Shown here: in pieces, positions 1-7,813 of the stretch | How the letters are laid out: each line of letters begins with the position of its first letter | How positions within the stretch are numbered: the first letter of the stretch is position 1 | From: Streptomyces sp. V1I1 | GTDB taxonomy: Bacteria > Actinomycetota > Actinomycetes > Streptomycetales > Streptomycetaceae | Direction: 5' to 3' | Assembly: GCF_030817355.1 (NCBI RefSeq) | Contig: NZ_JAUSZH010000001.1 | Span: 5,580,501-5,644,500 of the forward strand | Length of the DNA stretch: 64,000 nucleotides | Made by a program: the position numbers and the translations under genes | Notes under the pieces: generated by a model | Seen by the model: only the letters and a program-made list of their open reading frames with translations | Told to the model about the DNA's origin: nothing | The model's database searches: none

Positions 1-407
1 TCGATCCCCAGCTCCACCCCGTCCACCGAGGACTTGGCGACGGTGCGGTCCCTGAGACGGATGACGAAGGGGGCATGCCGGTGAACCGCTGCCCGGCCCT
101 GCTTCAGCAGCTTTCGTGCCCTGGAGGCGCTGGTGGGCTGCAGTGGTCGACCGTGTTTGTCGAGAACAAATACGACAGGGTGAGCCTCACGGCTCCGCTC
201 CCCACCCCGAGGGGTGGGGGTGACGCATCCGACGGCAGGTGAACCACCGGATGTCTCCCCTCGACGATGTCCGCTGCCGGGTGCCCTGCGGCGTCCGCGT
301 CCCGTTTCGTCCCTGCTCCCCGGGGTGTCTGCTGACGCGAATTCGAGAGCGAGCTGCTGAGGAAGCACAGCTCGGTCGGTCTGCTGTCCTACAGCGAACG
401 TAGCCAT
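1..407 (-). CDS. iscB: IscB-type RNA-guided nuclease, N-terminal part (runs off the left edge)
   Basis: Reading the minus strand from the ATG at 407 gives 135 residues with no stop before the window edge. From about 181 downwards the product matches the IscB N-terminus: a VFVLD strand, a GRPLQP (PLMP-type) motif, the SRARKLLKQGRA arginine-rich helix, then FVIRLRDRT and ELGID, where the RuvC-I strand begins. This is the RRXRR domain of IscB, the transposon-borne ancestor of Cas9, which uses an omega RNA encoded just upstream. The start is uncertain. The ATG at 407 has a strong GGAGGTGA five bases upstream, but the roughly 75 residues it would add lie inside the putative omega RNA and look like translated RNA rather than a domain. 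No in-frame ATG, GTG or TTG lies between 404 and the conserved domain. The HNH and later RuvC parts are outside the window, so activity cannot be judged. Confidence 0.78.
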   Translation of the reverse strand, partial: MATFAVGQQTDRAVLPQQLALEFASADTPGSRDETGRGRRRAPGSGHRRGETSGGSPAVGCVTPTPRGGERSREAHPVVFVLDKHGRPLQPTSASRARKLLKQGRAAVHRHAPFVIRLRDRTVAKSSVDGVELGI

Positions 408-495
408 CAAGGTCACCTCCCCCGTGCGTGATGGCTTGGTCTGGTCACACGTGGCTGATGAGCCCAGCTTGCGGCCGGGGAGCGTGTGACTACTG
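183..495 (-). ncRNA. Putative omega (HEARO) RNA of the IscB element
   Basis: The segment 5' of the IscB domain is packed with complementary arms, read on the minus strand. A GAGCC-GTGA-GGCTC hairpin with a GNRA loop lies at 182-195. A nine-base arm CCCCACCCC pairs with GGGGTGGGG at 200-219. CATCCG at 248-253 pairs with 226-231, while CTGCCG at 233-238 pairs with 274-279; these two stems cross, which predicts a pseudoknot. Eight-base stems join 402-409 with 429-436 and 444-451 with 483-490. Known HEARO/omega RNAs lie immediately upstream of iscB, contain a pseudoknot and carry the guide at their 5' end. The 3' boundary near 183 fits this; the 5' boundary is a guess and could be as near as about 405 if only a roughly 220-base scaffold is present. 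Confidence 0.62.
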
Positions 496-506
496 GGTTC
501 CCCTCT

Positions 507-522
507 GAACGCTTATGCGTTC
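507..522. repeat. Short perfect palindrome, possible element end
   Basis: GAACGC and GCGTTC are separated by TTAT, giving a six-base perfect hairpin on either strand. It lies just 5' of the putative omega RNA. IS200/IS605-type elements, which carry iscB, have subterminal hairpins at their ends, so this could mark the left end. The other end is outside the window, so this is only a suggestion. Confidence 0.25.
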
Positions 523-623
523 CGAACATCTTGACGGAAGCGGGCGAGCCGTGGGGCGGCGGGGTTCACACCGTTACCAAACATCCAGGCAATTCGTACT
601 GAACTGTGGCGGGACCACTCGGA

Positions 624-1028
624 TCAGCCGGGCAGCCTCAGCACAGCCCAGACCACTTTGCCCGGTCCGTTCCGTTTACTCACAGCCCACTCGTCAGCCA
701 TCGCCTCGACCAGAGTCAGCCCCCGACCGCCCTCCGAATCGGCAGTCTGCGGACACAGAATGGGCTGCTCGTCGGACGCATCGTGCACCTCGATCCGGAC
801 CCCTTTGTTTTCGCGCTCGAAGCGCGTCTCGATCTGCCTCTCCCTGGGAACGCGGGCGTGGACCACGGCATTGGTGACCAGTTCCGAGAGGATCAGCAGT
901 GCTGAGTCCTCGATCACCCCCAGGCCCCATCTGCACAAGGCCTGTTGCAGCTCTGTACGCGCCAGGCCAACACATCTGGGGTGCCGGGTCCATCGCCGCA
1001 CGATGAGCTGCTGGGGCATGTCTTCCAT
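624..1028 (-). CDS. ATP-binding protein, RsbW-like anti-sigma/HATPase_c_2 domain
   Basis: A small GHKL ATPase-fold protein of about 134 residues. The N-box is visible as SELVTNAVVHA, a G1-like segment as VHDASDEQP, and the G2 box as GGRGLTLVEAMADEWAV. That is the pattern of Streptomyces RsbW-like serine kinases/anti-sigma factors, a large family whose partners are usually unknown. The reading frame is open to 1265, but homology begins at MPQQL, so ATG 1028 or ATG 1019 is the likely start; neither has a strong ribosome binding site. It lies 122 bases downstream of the XRE regulator on the same strand and may be co-transcribed with it. The substrate cannot be predicted. Confidence 0.8.
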   Translation of the reverse strand: MEDMPQQLIVRRWTRHPRCVGLARTELQQALCRWGLGVIEDSALLILSELVTNAVVHARVPRERQIETRFERENKGVRIEVHDASDEQPILCPQTADSEGGRGLTLVEAMADEWAVSKRNGPGKVVWAVLRLPG

Positions 1029-1150
1029 GGGTGCCACCGTCCGAAGTCCGTCGGTCGTTTCGTGTAAACAGTGCGACGGGACAGGAGTGAGGCCCAGGGT
1101 CAGGACGTGCGACTGGTGGAATCCAGTAGGACAGTGCGCCCTACTTCCTT

Positions 1151-2356
1151 TCAGTCTTCGAGTTCGAGGCGAATGGCCAGTTCTCTGATAGGGGAGGACC
1201 GGCGCAGTTCTCGTTCCCGCAACTCGGCCACGAGGTGCCGGGAGGAGGAGTGATAGCGCATCCACTCAGGGGCAATCTGCTCGGCGACGAGCAGGGTGCG
1301 GGTGGCTCGGTCGTCGTGGCGCAGCTCGGCGTGCGCCATCGCACGGTCGACGTGGTGGCGGGCGAGCCAAGTGGGAGGCAGCGTCGACAGGTCGGGAATG
1401 CGCCTCGCGTGGCTCAGCGCCTTGTCCGGCTTGCCCATGTCGACGAGGGCATTCACCGCGGCGACCCCCGCATTCGTGGGGCCGAAGGGTGTGGCGTAAT
1501 CGAGACGGTCGCTCCCGACCCTCGCCGCAGCCGCAGCAGCGAGAGACAGCAGCTCTTCAGCGCTGTCGTTGCGTCCGGCGCGTACCGCTGCTGTCGCTCC
1601 GCGCAGAAGCAGAATTCCCCAGACTGAGAGGTCGATGGGGGCGGACCGGAAGCCGGGCTCGATGCGCTCCGCCATCCGCACGGCCACTTGCTCGGCATCG
1701 GAGAGACGGCCCTGCTTGGAGAAGATCCAGGAAAGTGATGAGACTCCGATGATCTCCAACCGTGGGTCATCGGACTGCCGTGCGGCCGTCATCGAGCGCT
1801 CGATGGCCGTGTATGCGGCGTCTTCCTTGCCGAAGGCTGTCAGTGTGGTGGCTGCTACTTGATATGCCTCGGCGAGTACGGCGTAGGCGGCCGCGCGGTC
1901 GTCTCCCGTGTACTGACGCACCGCGGCACGGGCATCCGCGAGGAGCACGGGCAGTAACGCGGTGATCTTTGTCAGTTCCCCGCGCCTACGGATCTGTTCA
2001 GTGCTGCGGATGCTGACGCGGAGCTGAGCCACAGTAGGGGGCGGCGTGTCTTCCTCACTTCCCAAGCCGGGGAAGTCGGACAGGGGCGTCACCGCTTGCC
2101 GGAGTGCGAGGAGGCTCGGCGGCTCGCTTCCGTTGGATGAAGCGAGCACCGCTGGGGCGCCGAGCAGCACTGATGTCTCGACGTCCAACGCACGCGCAAG
2201 GCTGTTCAGAGTGCCCATCCGGGCTGTCAGCCGCTGGTTCTGTTCCAGCTTGCGCACAGTGTCGATGCTGAGCTGGGCCTTCTCAGCCAGGCCTTCTTGG
2301 GTCAGGCCGCGGCGCAGCCGCAGTTCGCCCAGCCGATCACCGATCGTCGCCGCCAT
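1151..2356 (-). CDS. XRE-family helix-turn-helix transcriptional regulator with TPR-like C-terminus
   Basis: About 401 residues from the ATG at 2356. Residues about 4-60 form a Cro/CI-type HTH (IGDRLGELRLRRGLTQEGLA, then LSIDTVRKLEQNQR). The remainder is alpha-helical with TPR-like repeats (AEAYQVAATTLTAFGKEDAA, AEQVAVRMAERIEPG), as in many Streptomyces regulators that sense small peptides or metabolites. The GTG at 2395 would add 13 residues but has no ribosome binding site; the ATG at 2356 follows GGCGGGCAGGGCG and starts exactly at the HTH. The gene is divergent from valS, leaving only about 120 bases for both promoters. Its target may be its own promoter, the ATPase gene, or both. No ligand is evident. 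Confidence 0.82.
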   Translation of the reverse strand: MAATIGDRLGELRLRRGLTQEGLAEKAQLSIDTVRKLEQNQRLTARMGTLNSLARALDVETSVLLGAPAVLASSNGSEPPSLLALRQAVTPLSDFPGLGSEEDTPPPTVAQLRVSIRSTEQIRRRGELTKITALLPVLLADARAAVRQYTGDDRAAAYAVLAEAYQVAATTLTAFGKEDAAYTAIERSMTAARQSDDPRLEIIGVSSLSWIFSKQGRLSDAEQVAVRMAERIEPGFRSAPIDLSVWGILLLRGATAAVRAGRNDSAEELLSLAAAAAARVGSDRLDYATPFGPTNAGVAAVNALVDMGKPDKALSHARRIPDLSTLPPTWLARHHVDRAMAHAELRHDDRATRTLLVAEQIAPEWMRYHSSSRHLVAELRERELRRSSPIRELAIRLELED

Positions 2357-2465
2357 CGCCCTGCCCGCCGGGATAGGGAGTGTGCCGACAATCACGTTAC
2401 GCCGCGTGGTCGCCGGGGTGAGCTGGGTCGCGATATCGGGTTCGAAAGTAGGGTGGCCGCCCCTC

Positions 2466-2471
2466 TAAACT
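2466..2471 (+). promoter_or_regulatory. Putative -10 element of a leaderless valS transcript
   Basis: TAAACT ends six bases before the GTG start codon of valS. Transcription would then begin at or next to the start codon, and no Shine-Dalgarno sequence is visible. The -35 region (TTCGAA at 2441) is poor. Leaderless mRNAs are common in Streptomyces. Confidence 0.4.
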
Positions 2472-2477
2472 GAGCCC

Positions 2478-5099
2478 GTGACCGAGAACGCTCAGCAGCA
2501 GCCAGCCAGCAACCCCGAACTGCCGACCCAGTACGCGCCGGCCGAGGTAGAGGGGAAGCTCTATGAGCGCTGGGTAGAGCGCGGTTACTTCACGGCGGAC
2601 CCCAAGAGCGAGAAGCCGCCGTACACCATCGTCATCCCGCCGCCGAACGTCACCGGCAGCCTGCACCTCGGGCATGCCTTCCAGCACACGCTCATGGACG
2701 CCCTCACCCGCCGTAAGCGGATGCAGGGGTACGAGGCGCTCTGGCTGCCCGGCATGGACCACGCCGGAATCGCCACCCAGAACAAGGTCGAGCAGCAGCT
2801 CGCCGAGGAGGGCAAGTCCCGCCAGGACCTGGGGCGCGAGGAGTTCGTCGAGCGCGTCTGGCAGTGGAAGGAAGAGTACGGCGGCAAGATCCTCGGCCAG
2901 ATGCGCCGTCTCGGCGACGGCGTCGACTGGAGCCGCGAGCGCTTCACCATGGACGAAGGGCTGTCCAGGGCCGTCCAGACCATCTTCAAGAAGCTGTACG
3001 ACGACGAGCTGATCTACCGCGCCGAGCGCATCATCAACTGGTGCCCGCGCTGTCTGACGGCCATCTCCGACATCGAGGTGGACTACCAGGACGACAACGG
3101 CGAGTTGGTCTCGATCAAGTACGGCGAAGGCGACGAGACCCTCGTCGTCGCCACGACCCGCGCCGAGACGATGCTCGGTGACACGGCCGTCGCCGTCCAC
3201 CCCGACGACGAGCGGTACGCGCACCTGATCGGCAAGCGGATCAAGCTGCCGCTGACCGACCGTACGATCCCCGTCGTCGCCGACACGCATGTCGACCCGG
3301 AATTCGGTACCGGCGCCGTCAAGGTGACGCCGGCGCACGACCCGAACGACTTCGCCATCGGGCAGCGGCACGGGCTCGAGTCGATGACCGTCATGGACGA
3401 GCGCGGTGTCATCACGGTCCACGGGCCGTTCCAGGGACTCGACCGGTTCGAGGCGCGCTCCACCATCGTCGAGGCGCTGCGCCAGCAGGGCCGGATCGTC
3501 GCCGAGAAGCGGCCGTACGTCCACTCCGTCGGGCACTGCTCCCGCTGCAAGACCACCATCGAGCCGCGGCTGTCCCTCCAGTGGTGGGTCAAGGTCGGTC
3601 CGCTCGCGCAGGCCGCCGGTGACGCGGTGCGCGACGGCCGGGTCAAGATCCACCCGCAGGACATGTCGAAGCGCTACTTCGACTGGGTCGACAACATGCA
3701 CGACTGGTGCATCTCGCGCCAGCTGTGGTGGGGTCACCGGATCCCGGTCTGGTACGGCCCGAACGGCGAGGTCGTCTGTGTCGGACCCGACGAGCAGCCG
3801 CCCACGGGTGAGGGCTGGACGCAGGACAGCGATGTCCTGGACACCTGGTTCTCGTCCGGCCTGTGGCCGTTCTCCACGCTGGGCTGGCCGGAGAAGACTC
3901 CGGACCTGGAGAAGTTCTACGCGACCGACGTCCTGCTCACCGGGCACGACATCATCTTCTTCTGGGTCGCCCGGATGATGATGTTCGGTCTGTACGCGAT
4001 GGACGGGGAGCCCCCCTTCCACACGATCGCGCTGACCGGTCTCGTCCGTGACGAGTTCGGCAAGAAGATGTCGAAGTCCAACCCCAACTCGGTCGATCCG
4101 CTGGACTGGATGGACGCGTACGGCTCGGACGCCGTCCGCTTCACGCTGGCCAACGGCGCCAACCCCGGTGCGGACGTGCCGATCGGCGAGGACTGGGTCA
4201 AGGCGTCCCGTAACTTCGCCAACAAGATCTGGAACGCGACCCGCTTCGCGCTGATGAACGGCGCGACGGTGGAGGGCGAACTGCCCGACCCGGCGCAGAT
4301 GTCGGCGACTGACCGGTGGATCCTCTCCCGGCTCAACGCGGTGGTCGCCGAGGTCGACGCGTACTACGACGACTACCAGTTCGCGAAGCTCGCCGACTCC
4401 CTCTACCACTTCGCGTGGGACGAGGTCTTCGACTGGTACGTCGAGCTGTCCAAGACGACCTACTTCGCGGGCGGCGAGGCGGCGAAGGTCTCGGCGCGCG
4501 TCCTCGGAGAGGTCCTCGACGTCACGCTGCGGCTGCTGCACCCGATCGTCCCCTTCGTCACCGAGACGCTGTGGACCACGCTCACCGGCAAGGAGTCCGT
4601 CGTCATCGCCGACTGGCCGGCCGACAGCGGCTTCCGGGACAAGGCCGCCGAGCAGGAGATCGAGCTGGTCCAGCGGGTCGTCACCGAGGTCCGCAGGTTC
4701 CGCTCCGACCAGGGCCTGCAGCCCGGCCAGAAGGTCCCGGCCCGGCTCACCCTGGACGGCACCGCGCTGGCGCCGCACGAGGCCGCCATCCGCCAGCTGC
4801 TGCGTCTGCAGCCGGAGGGCGAGGGCTTCAGCGCCACGGCGACGCTCCCGGTCGCGGGGGCCACGGTTGCGCTCGACCTGTCGGGCACTATCGACGTCGC
4901 CGCGGAGCGCAAGCGGCTGGCGAAGGACCTGGCCGCGGCGGAGAAGGAGAAGGCGCAGGCGACGGGCAAGCTCGGCAACGAGGCGTTCCTCGCGAAGGCG
5001 CCGGACAACGTGGTCGAGAAGATCCGCACCCGCCTGGCCAAGGCGGAGGAGGACATCGCGCGGATCACCGCGCAGTTGGACCGGCTGCCGGAGGCGTAG
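2478..5099 (+). CDS. valS: Valyl-tRNA synthetase
   Basis: An 873-residue class I aminoacyl-tRNA synthetase that charges tRNA-Val, of typical length. The HIGH-type motif HLGH is at residues 63-66 and KKMSKS near residue 530. The connective peptide 1 editing domain ([17 protein letters not shown]) follows the first half of the Rossmann fold. The anticodon-binding domain is in the last third. The C-terminus ends in the coiled coil typical of ValRS ([19 protein letters not shown]). The start is GTG, chosen because homology begins there and a -10 element lies just upstream. A strong terminator follows the stop codon. No T-box leader is present in the roughly 80-base upstream gap. Confidence 0.98.
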   Translation: MTENAQQQPASNPELPTQYAPAEVEGKLYERWVERGYFTADPKSEKPPYTIVIPPPNVTGSLHLGHAFQHTLMDALTRRKRMQGYEALWLPGMDHAGIATQNKVEQQLAEEGKSRQDLGREEFVERVWQWKEEYGGKILGQMRRLGDGVDWSRERFTMDEGLSRAVQTIFKKLYDDELIYRAERIINWCPRCLTAISDIEVDYQDDNGELVSIKYGEGDETLVVATTRAETMLGDTAVAVHPDDERYAHLIGKRIKLPLTDRTIPVVADTHVDPEFGTGAVKVTPAHDPNDFAIGQRHGLESMTVMDERGVITVHGPFQGLDRFEARSTIVEALRQQGRIVAEKRPYVHSVGHCSRCKTTIEPRLSLQWWVKVGPLAQAAGDAVRDGRVKIHPQDMSKRYFDWVDNMHDWCISRQLWWGHRIPVWYGPNGEVVCVGPDEQPPTGEGWTQDSDVLDTWFSSGLWPFSTLGWPEKTPDLEKFYATDVLLTGHDIIFFWVARMMMFGLYAMDGEPPFHTIALTGLVRDEFGKKMSKSNPNSVDPLDWMDAYGSDAVRFTLANGANPGADVPIGEDWVKASRNFANKIWNATRFALMNGATVEGELPDPAQMSATDRWILSRLNAVVAEVDAYYDDYQFAKLADSLYHFAWDEVFDWYVELSKTTYFAGGEAAKVSARVLGEVLDVTLRLLHPIVPFVTETLWTTLTGKESVVIADWPADSGFRDKAAEQEIELVQRVVTEVRRFRSDQGLQPGQKVPARLTLDGTALAPHEAAIRQLLRLQPEGEGFSATATLPVAGATVALDLSGTIDVAAERKRLAKDLAAAEKEKAQATGKLGNEAFLAKAPDNVVEKIRTRLAKAEEDIARITAQLDRLPEA

Positions 5100-5115
5100 C
5101 CCGTACACGAGTCGT

Positions 5116-5158
5116 CCGCGAGAGGCCCCGGGGTTCCCCCCCCCCGGGCCTCTCGCGG
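5116..5158 (+). terminator. Rho-independent-type terminator after valS
   Basis: A 13-base perfect stem, CCGCGAGAGGCCC pairing with GGGCCTCTCGCGG, with a C-rich loop. It begins 16 bases after the valS stop. There is no T-tract, as is usual in Streptomyces. Confidence 0.8.
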
Positions 5159-5232
5159 CGTAAAACCCCGTTCACGCCCCGTTCCGAACGTCCCGAAAAG
5201 GGCGGGGTGAACGTCCTGTCACTGCTCCTCCG

Positions 5233-5238
5233 TAGACT
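5233..5238 (+). promoter_or_regulatory. Putative -10 element of a leaderless folC transcript
   Basis: TAGACT lies six bases before the GTG start codon of folC, the same geometry as in front of valS and the CYTH-CHAD gene. No ribosome binding site is visible. A near-palindrome (GTTCACGCCCC at 5170, GGCGGGGTGAAC at 5201) lies upstream and may be regulatory. Confidence 0.4.
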
Positions 5239-5244
5239 GGCCCT

Positions 5245-6735
5245 GTGAGTGAGCAGCCCGACCCTTTCGACGAGATCGTCGACGCAGAGACCGACCGTGA
5301 CCCCGACCTGGCGGTGATCGAGGCCGGTAGCCGTACCCTGCGCGCGCAGGCCGGGTCGCCCCAGGGTGACCCCGTGCCCGTCCGGCCCGCCGACCCGGAG
5401 GTGGACAAGGCGCTGCGCGCGGTGGAGCAGGAGCTCGCCGGGCGCTGGGGTGAGACCAAGCTGGAGCCCTCGGTCGCCCGTATCGCGGCGCTGATGGATG
5501 TGCTGGGCGAGCCCCAGCGCGCGTACCCGTCGATCCACATCACCGGTACGAACGGCAAGACCTCCACGGCCCGCATGATCGAGGCCCTGCTTGGCGCCTT
5601 CGATCTGCGCACCGGCCGCTACACCTCGCCGCATGTCCAGTCGGTCACCGAGCGGATCAGCCTGGACGGCGCCGCGATCGAGGCCGAGCGCTTCATCGAG
5701 ACGTACAACGACATCAAGCCGTACATCGAAATGGTCGACGCGGCTCAGGAGTTCCGGCTCTCCTTCTTCGAGGTGCTGACCGGCATGGCGTACGCCGCCT
5801 TCGCCGACGCGCCCGTGGATGTGGCGGTCGTCGAGGTCGGTATGGGCGGCAGTTGGGACGCGACGAACGTCATTGACGCCTCCGTCGCCGTCGTCACGCC
5901 CATCGACCTGGACCACACCGACCGGCTCGGCTCCACCCCCGCCGAGATCGCCGTCGAGAAGGCCGGCGTCATCAAGGAGGGCGCGACGGTCATCATGGCG
6001 CAGCAGCCGGTGGACGCCGCGCAGGTGATGCTGAAGAAGGCCGTCGAGGTCGACGCCACGGTCGCCCGCGAGGGCATGGAGTTCGGCGTTGTCTCCCGCG
6101 AGGTCGCGGTGGGCGGCCAGCTGGTGACGCTGCGCGGACTCGGCGGGGAGTACGAAGAGATCTTCCTCCCGCTGTACGGGGCGCACCAGGCGCACAACGC
6201 CGCGGTGGCGCTTGCCACGGTCGAGGCGTTCTTCGGCATCGGCGCCGAGCAGGCCCGCACGCTGGACATGGACACGATCCGCAAGGCGTTCGCCTCGGTG
6301 GCCTCGCCCGGCCGCCTGGAGGTCGTGCGCCGCAGCCCGACGGTCGTCCTGGACGCCGCGCACAACCCGGCCGGCGCCCGCGCGAGCGCGGCGGGGATCA
6401 CCGAGTCCTTCGGCTTCTCCCGCCTCATCGGGGTGGTCGGTGCGTCCGGCGACAAGGACGTCCGGGGCTTCCTGGAGGCGTTCGAGCCGATCTTCGCTGA
6501 GGTCGTCGTCACTCAGAATTCGAGCCATCGCGCGATGGACGTGGACGAGCTGGCGGCGGTCGCGGTCGAGGTCTTCGGCGACGAGCGGGTGGTCGTGGAG
6601 CCGCGTCTTGACGACGCGCTGGAGACGGCGATCACGCTTGCCGAGGAGGAGTCCGAGTTCGCGGGCGCCGGCGTCCTGGTGACCGGCTCGGTGATCACGG
6701 TCGGCGAGGCCCGGCTGCTCCTGGGGAGGGGCTGA
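5245..6735 (+). CDS. folC: Folylpolyglutamate synthase / dihydrofolate synthase
   Basis: A 496-residue member of the Mur ligase-like FolC family. It adds glutamate to dihydropteroate and to reduced folates, using ATP, in the cytosol. The P-loop ITGTNGKTST is near residues 99-108; VVEVGMGGSWDATN and the HNPAG motif near residue 372 are family signatures. The first 70 residues are a poorly conserved acidic extension common in actinomycete FolC. The start is GTG, six bases after a -10-like element. The next gene begins six bases after the stop, so the two are probably co-transcribed. Confidence 0.96.
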   Translation: MSEQPDPFDEIVDAETDRDPDLAVIEAGSRTLRAQAGSPQGDPVPVRPADPEVDKALRAVEQELAGRWGETKLEPSVARIAALMDVLGEPQRAYPSIHITGTNGKTSTARMIEALLGAFDLRTGRYTSPHVQSVTERISLDGAAIEAERFIETYNDIKPYIEMVDAAQEFRLSFFEVLTGMAYAAFADAPVDVAVVEVGMGGSWDATNVIDASVAVVTPIDLDHTDRLGSTPAEIAVEKAGVIKEGATVIMAQQPVDAAQVMLKKAVEVDATVAREGMEFGVVSREVAVGGQLVTLRGLGGEYEEIFLPLYGAHQAHNAAVALATVEAFFGIGAEQARTLDMDTIRKAFASVASPGRLEVVRRSPTVVLDAAHNPAGARASAAGITESFGFSRLIGVVGASGDKDVRGFLEAFEPIFAEVVVTQNSSHRAMDVDELAAVAVEVFGDERVVVEPRLDDALETAITLAEEESEFAGAGVLVTGSVITVGEARLLLGRG

Positions 6736-6741
6736 CATCTG

Positions 6742-7095
6742 ATGCGTACGCTCTGTGCATCCACCTTGATCGGCGAATTCTTTGTGATCGGTTTCGCCGG
6801 TCTTGTCGCCATGAAGTCCGACGACCTTTCGGCGGCGACGGTCTGGACGGTCTGCGGCGTCGGCATGCTGCTCTCGGTCCTGCTCTGCGGGATGCTCAGC
6901 CGCCCCGGCGGGGTGCAGCTCGGCTGGGCGCTTCAGATCGCGCTGGTCGTGAGCGGTTTCGTGGTGCCGACGATGTTCTTCCTCGGGGCGGTCTTCGCGG
7001 GCCTGTGGTGGGCCTCGGTGCACTTCGGCCGCAAGATCGACGAGGCGAAGGCCCGCTGGGCGGCCCAGGCCTCGTCAGAGCCTGACGCTGCGTAA
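6742..7095 (+). CDS. DUF4233 family membrane protein
   Basis: A 117-residue protein with three to four hydrophobic segments (about residues 7-24, 32-50, 59-88) and a charged, Ala-rich cytoplasmic tail. It belongs to DUF4233, found almost always between folC and ndk in Actinobacteria. Its function is not known. Position and spacing (six bases after folC) indicate translation from the folC transcript. Confidence 0.88.
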   Translation: MRTLCASTLIGEFFVIGFAGLVAMKSDDLSAATVWTVCGVGMLLSVLLCGMLSRPGGVQLGWALQIALVVSGFVVPTMFFLGAVFAGLWWASVHFGRKIDEAKARWAAQASSEPDAA

Positions 7096-7158
7096 TCGGT
7101 GCCCCTTCCGGCCCTGTAGCCTCGAAACTCCTGAATCCGCACTGAAGGAGCCCGTACC

Positions 7159-7572
7159 GTGAGCCAGCGCACGCTCGTCCTGCTCAAGCCCGACGCCGTA
7201 CGCCGCGGCCTGATCGGCGAGATCATCGGCCGGATCGAGGCCAAGGCCGGCTGGACCATCAGCGCGCTGGAGCTGCGCACCCTGGACCAGGAGACCCTGG
7301 AGCAGCACTACGGCGAGCACAAGGGCAAGCCCTTCTACGAGCCGCTGGTCGAGTTCATGGCGTCGGGTCCCGTCGTCGCGCTGGTCGTCGACGGCGAGCG
7401 GGTCATCGAGGGCGTGCGCGCGCTGGCCGGCCCGACCGACCCGATCGCCGCGGCGCCCGGCTCCATCCGCGGCGACTTCGGCACCATCGTCCGGGAGAAC
7501 CTCATCCACGCCTCGGACTCCGAAGAGTCCGCCATTCGGGAACTCAAGATTTTCTTCCCCGGACTTTCCTGA
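7159..7572 (+). CDS. ndk: Nucleoside diphosphate kinase
   Basis: A 137-residue enzyme that transfers the gamma phosphate of ATP to nucleoside diphosphates through a phosphohistidine. The active-site histidine is H117 in the conserved NLIHASDS. The N-terminal RTLVLLKPDAVRRGLIG is canonical. The length is usual for the family. The start is GTG, preceded by AAGGAGCC at a good distance. A clear terminator-like hairpin follows at 7605-7631, so the folC-ndk unit ends here. Confidence 0.98.
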   Translation: MSQRTLVLLKPDAVRRGLIGEIIGRIEAKAGWTISALELRTLDQETLEQHYGEHKGKPFYEPLVEFMASGPVVALVVDGERVIEGVRALAGPTDPIAAAPGSIRGDFGTIVRENLIHASDSEESAIRELKIFFPGLS

Positions 7573-7604
7573 TTGGCCGTCAGCCATACAGCGCTCATGA
7601 CCTG

Positions 7605-7631
7605 GGGCGACCGAAGGAATTTCGGTCGCCC
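7605..7631 (+). terminator. Terminator-like hairpin between ndk and mreB
   Basis: An 11-base perfect stem (GGGCGACCGAA with TTCGGTCGCCC) around a five-base loop, 32 bases after the ndk stop codon. Confidence 0.75.
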
Positions 7632-7655
7632 TTCGGCATACGACCGCGCTTTGCG

Positions 7656-7681
7656 GGAACGCATCGCTTCGACACCTCGTC
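7656..7681 (+). promoter_or_regulatory. Possible SigE-type (ECF) promoter upstream of mreB
   Basis: GGAAC at 7656-7660 and CGTC at 7678-7681 are separated by 17 bases, matching the general ECF pattern (GGAAC, 16-17 bases, CGTC) used by the envelope-stress sigma factor SigE of Streptomyces. It lies about 130 bases before the mreB start, downstream of the ndk terminator. This is a pattern match only. Confidence 0.35.
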
Positions 7682-7813
7682 ACCTATACAGAGGCGGGCC
7701 ACCGCGCCGTGTCCGTGCAGGCGGCACTACGATGAAGCCTCCACGCCACAGCACCCACCTCGCCATCCTAAAAAGCCATCAATGCTCGATTTGGGAAGGC
7801 CAGACGCATCCTC

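Noticed and set aside
525..623. A tRNA or small gene between the IscB element and the HATPase gene
   Set aside because: No cloverleaf can be drawn and the short frames there are not protein-like.
2396..2477. T-box riboswitch upstream of valS
   Set aside because: The gap is only about 80 bases and lacks a T-box sequence or specifier stem.
2397..5108. A 903-codon open frame on the minus strand opposite valS
   Set aside because: It mirrors valS codon structure, has a composition rich in Arg/Val/Asp repeats without family motifs, and is the usual antisense artefact of high-GC DNA.
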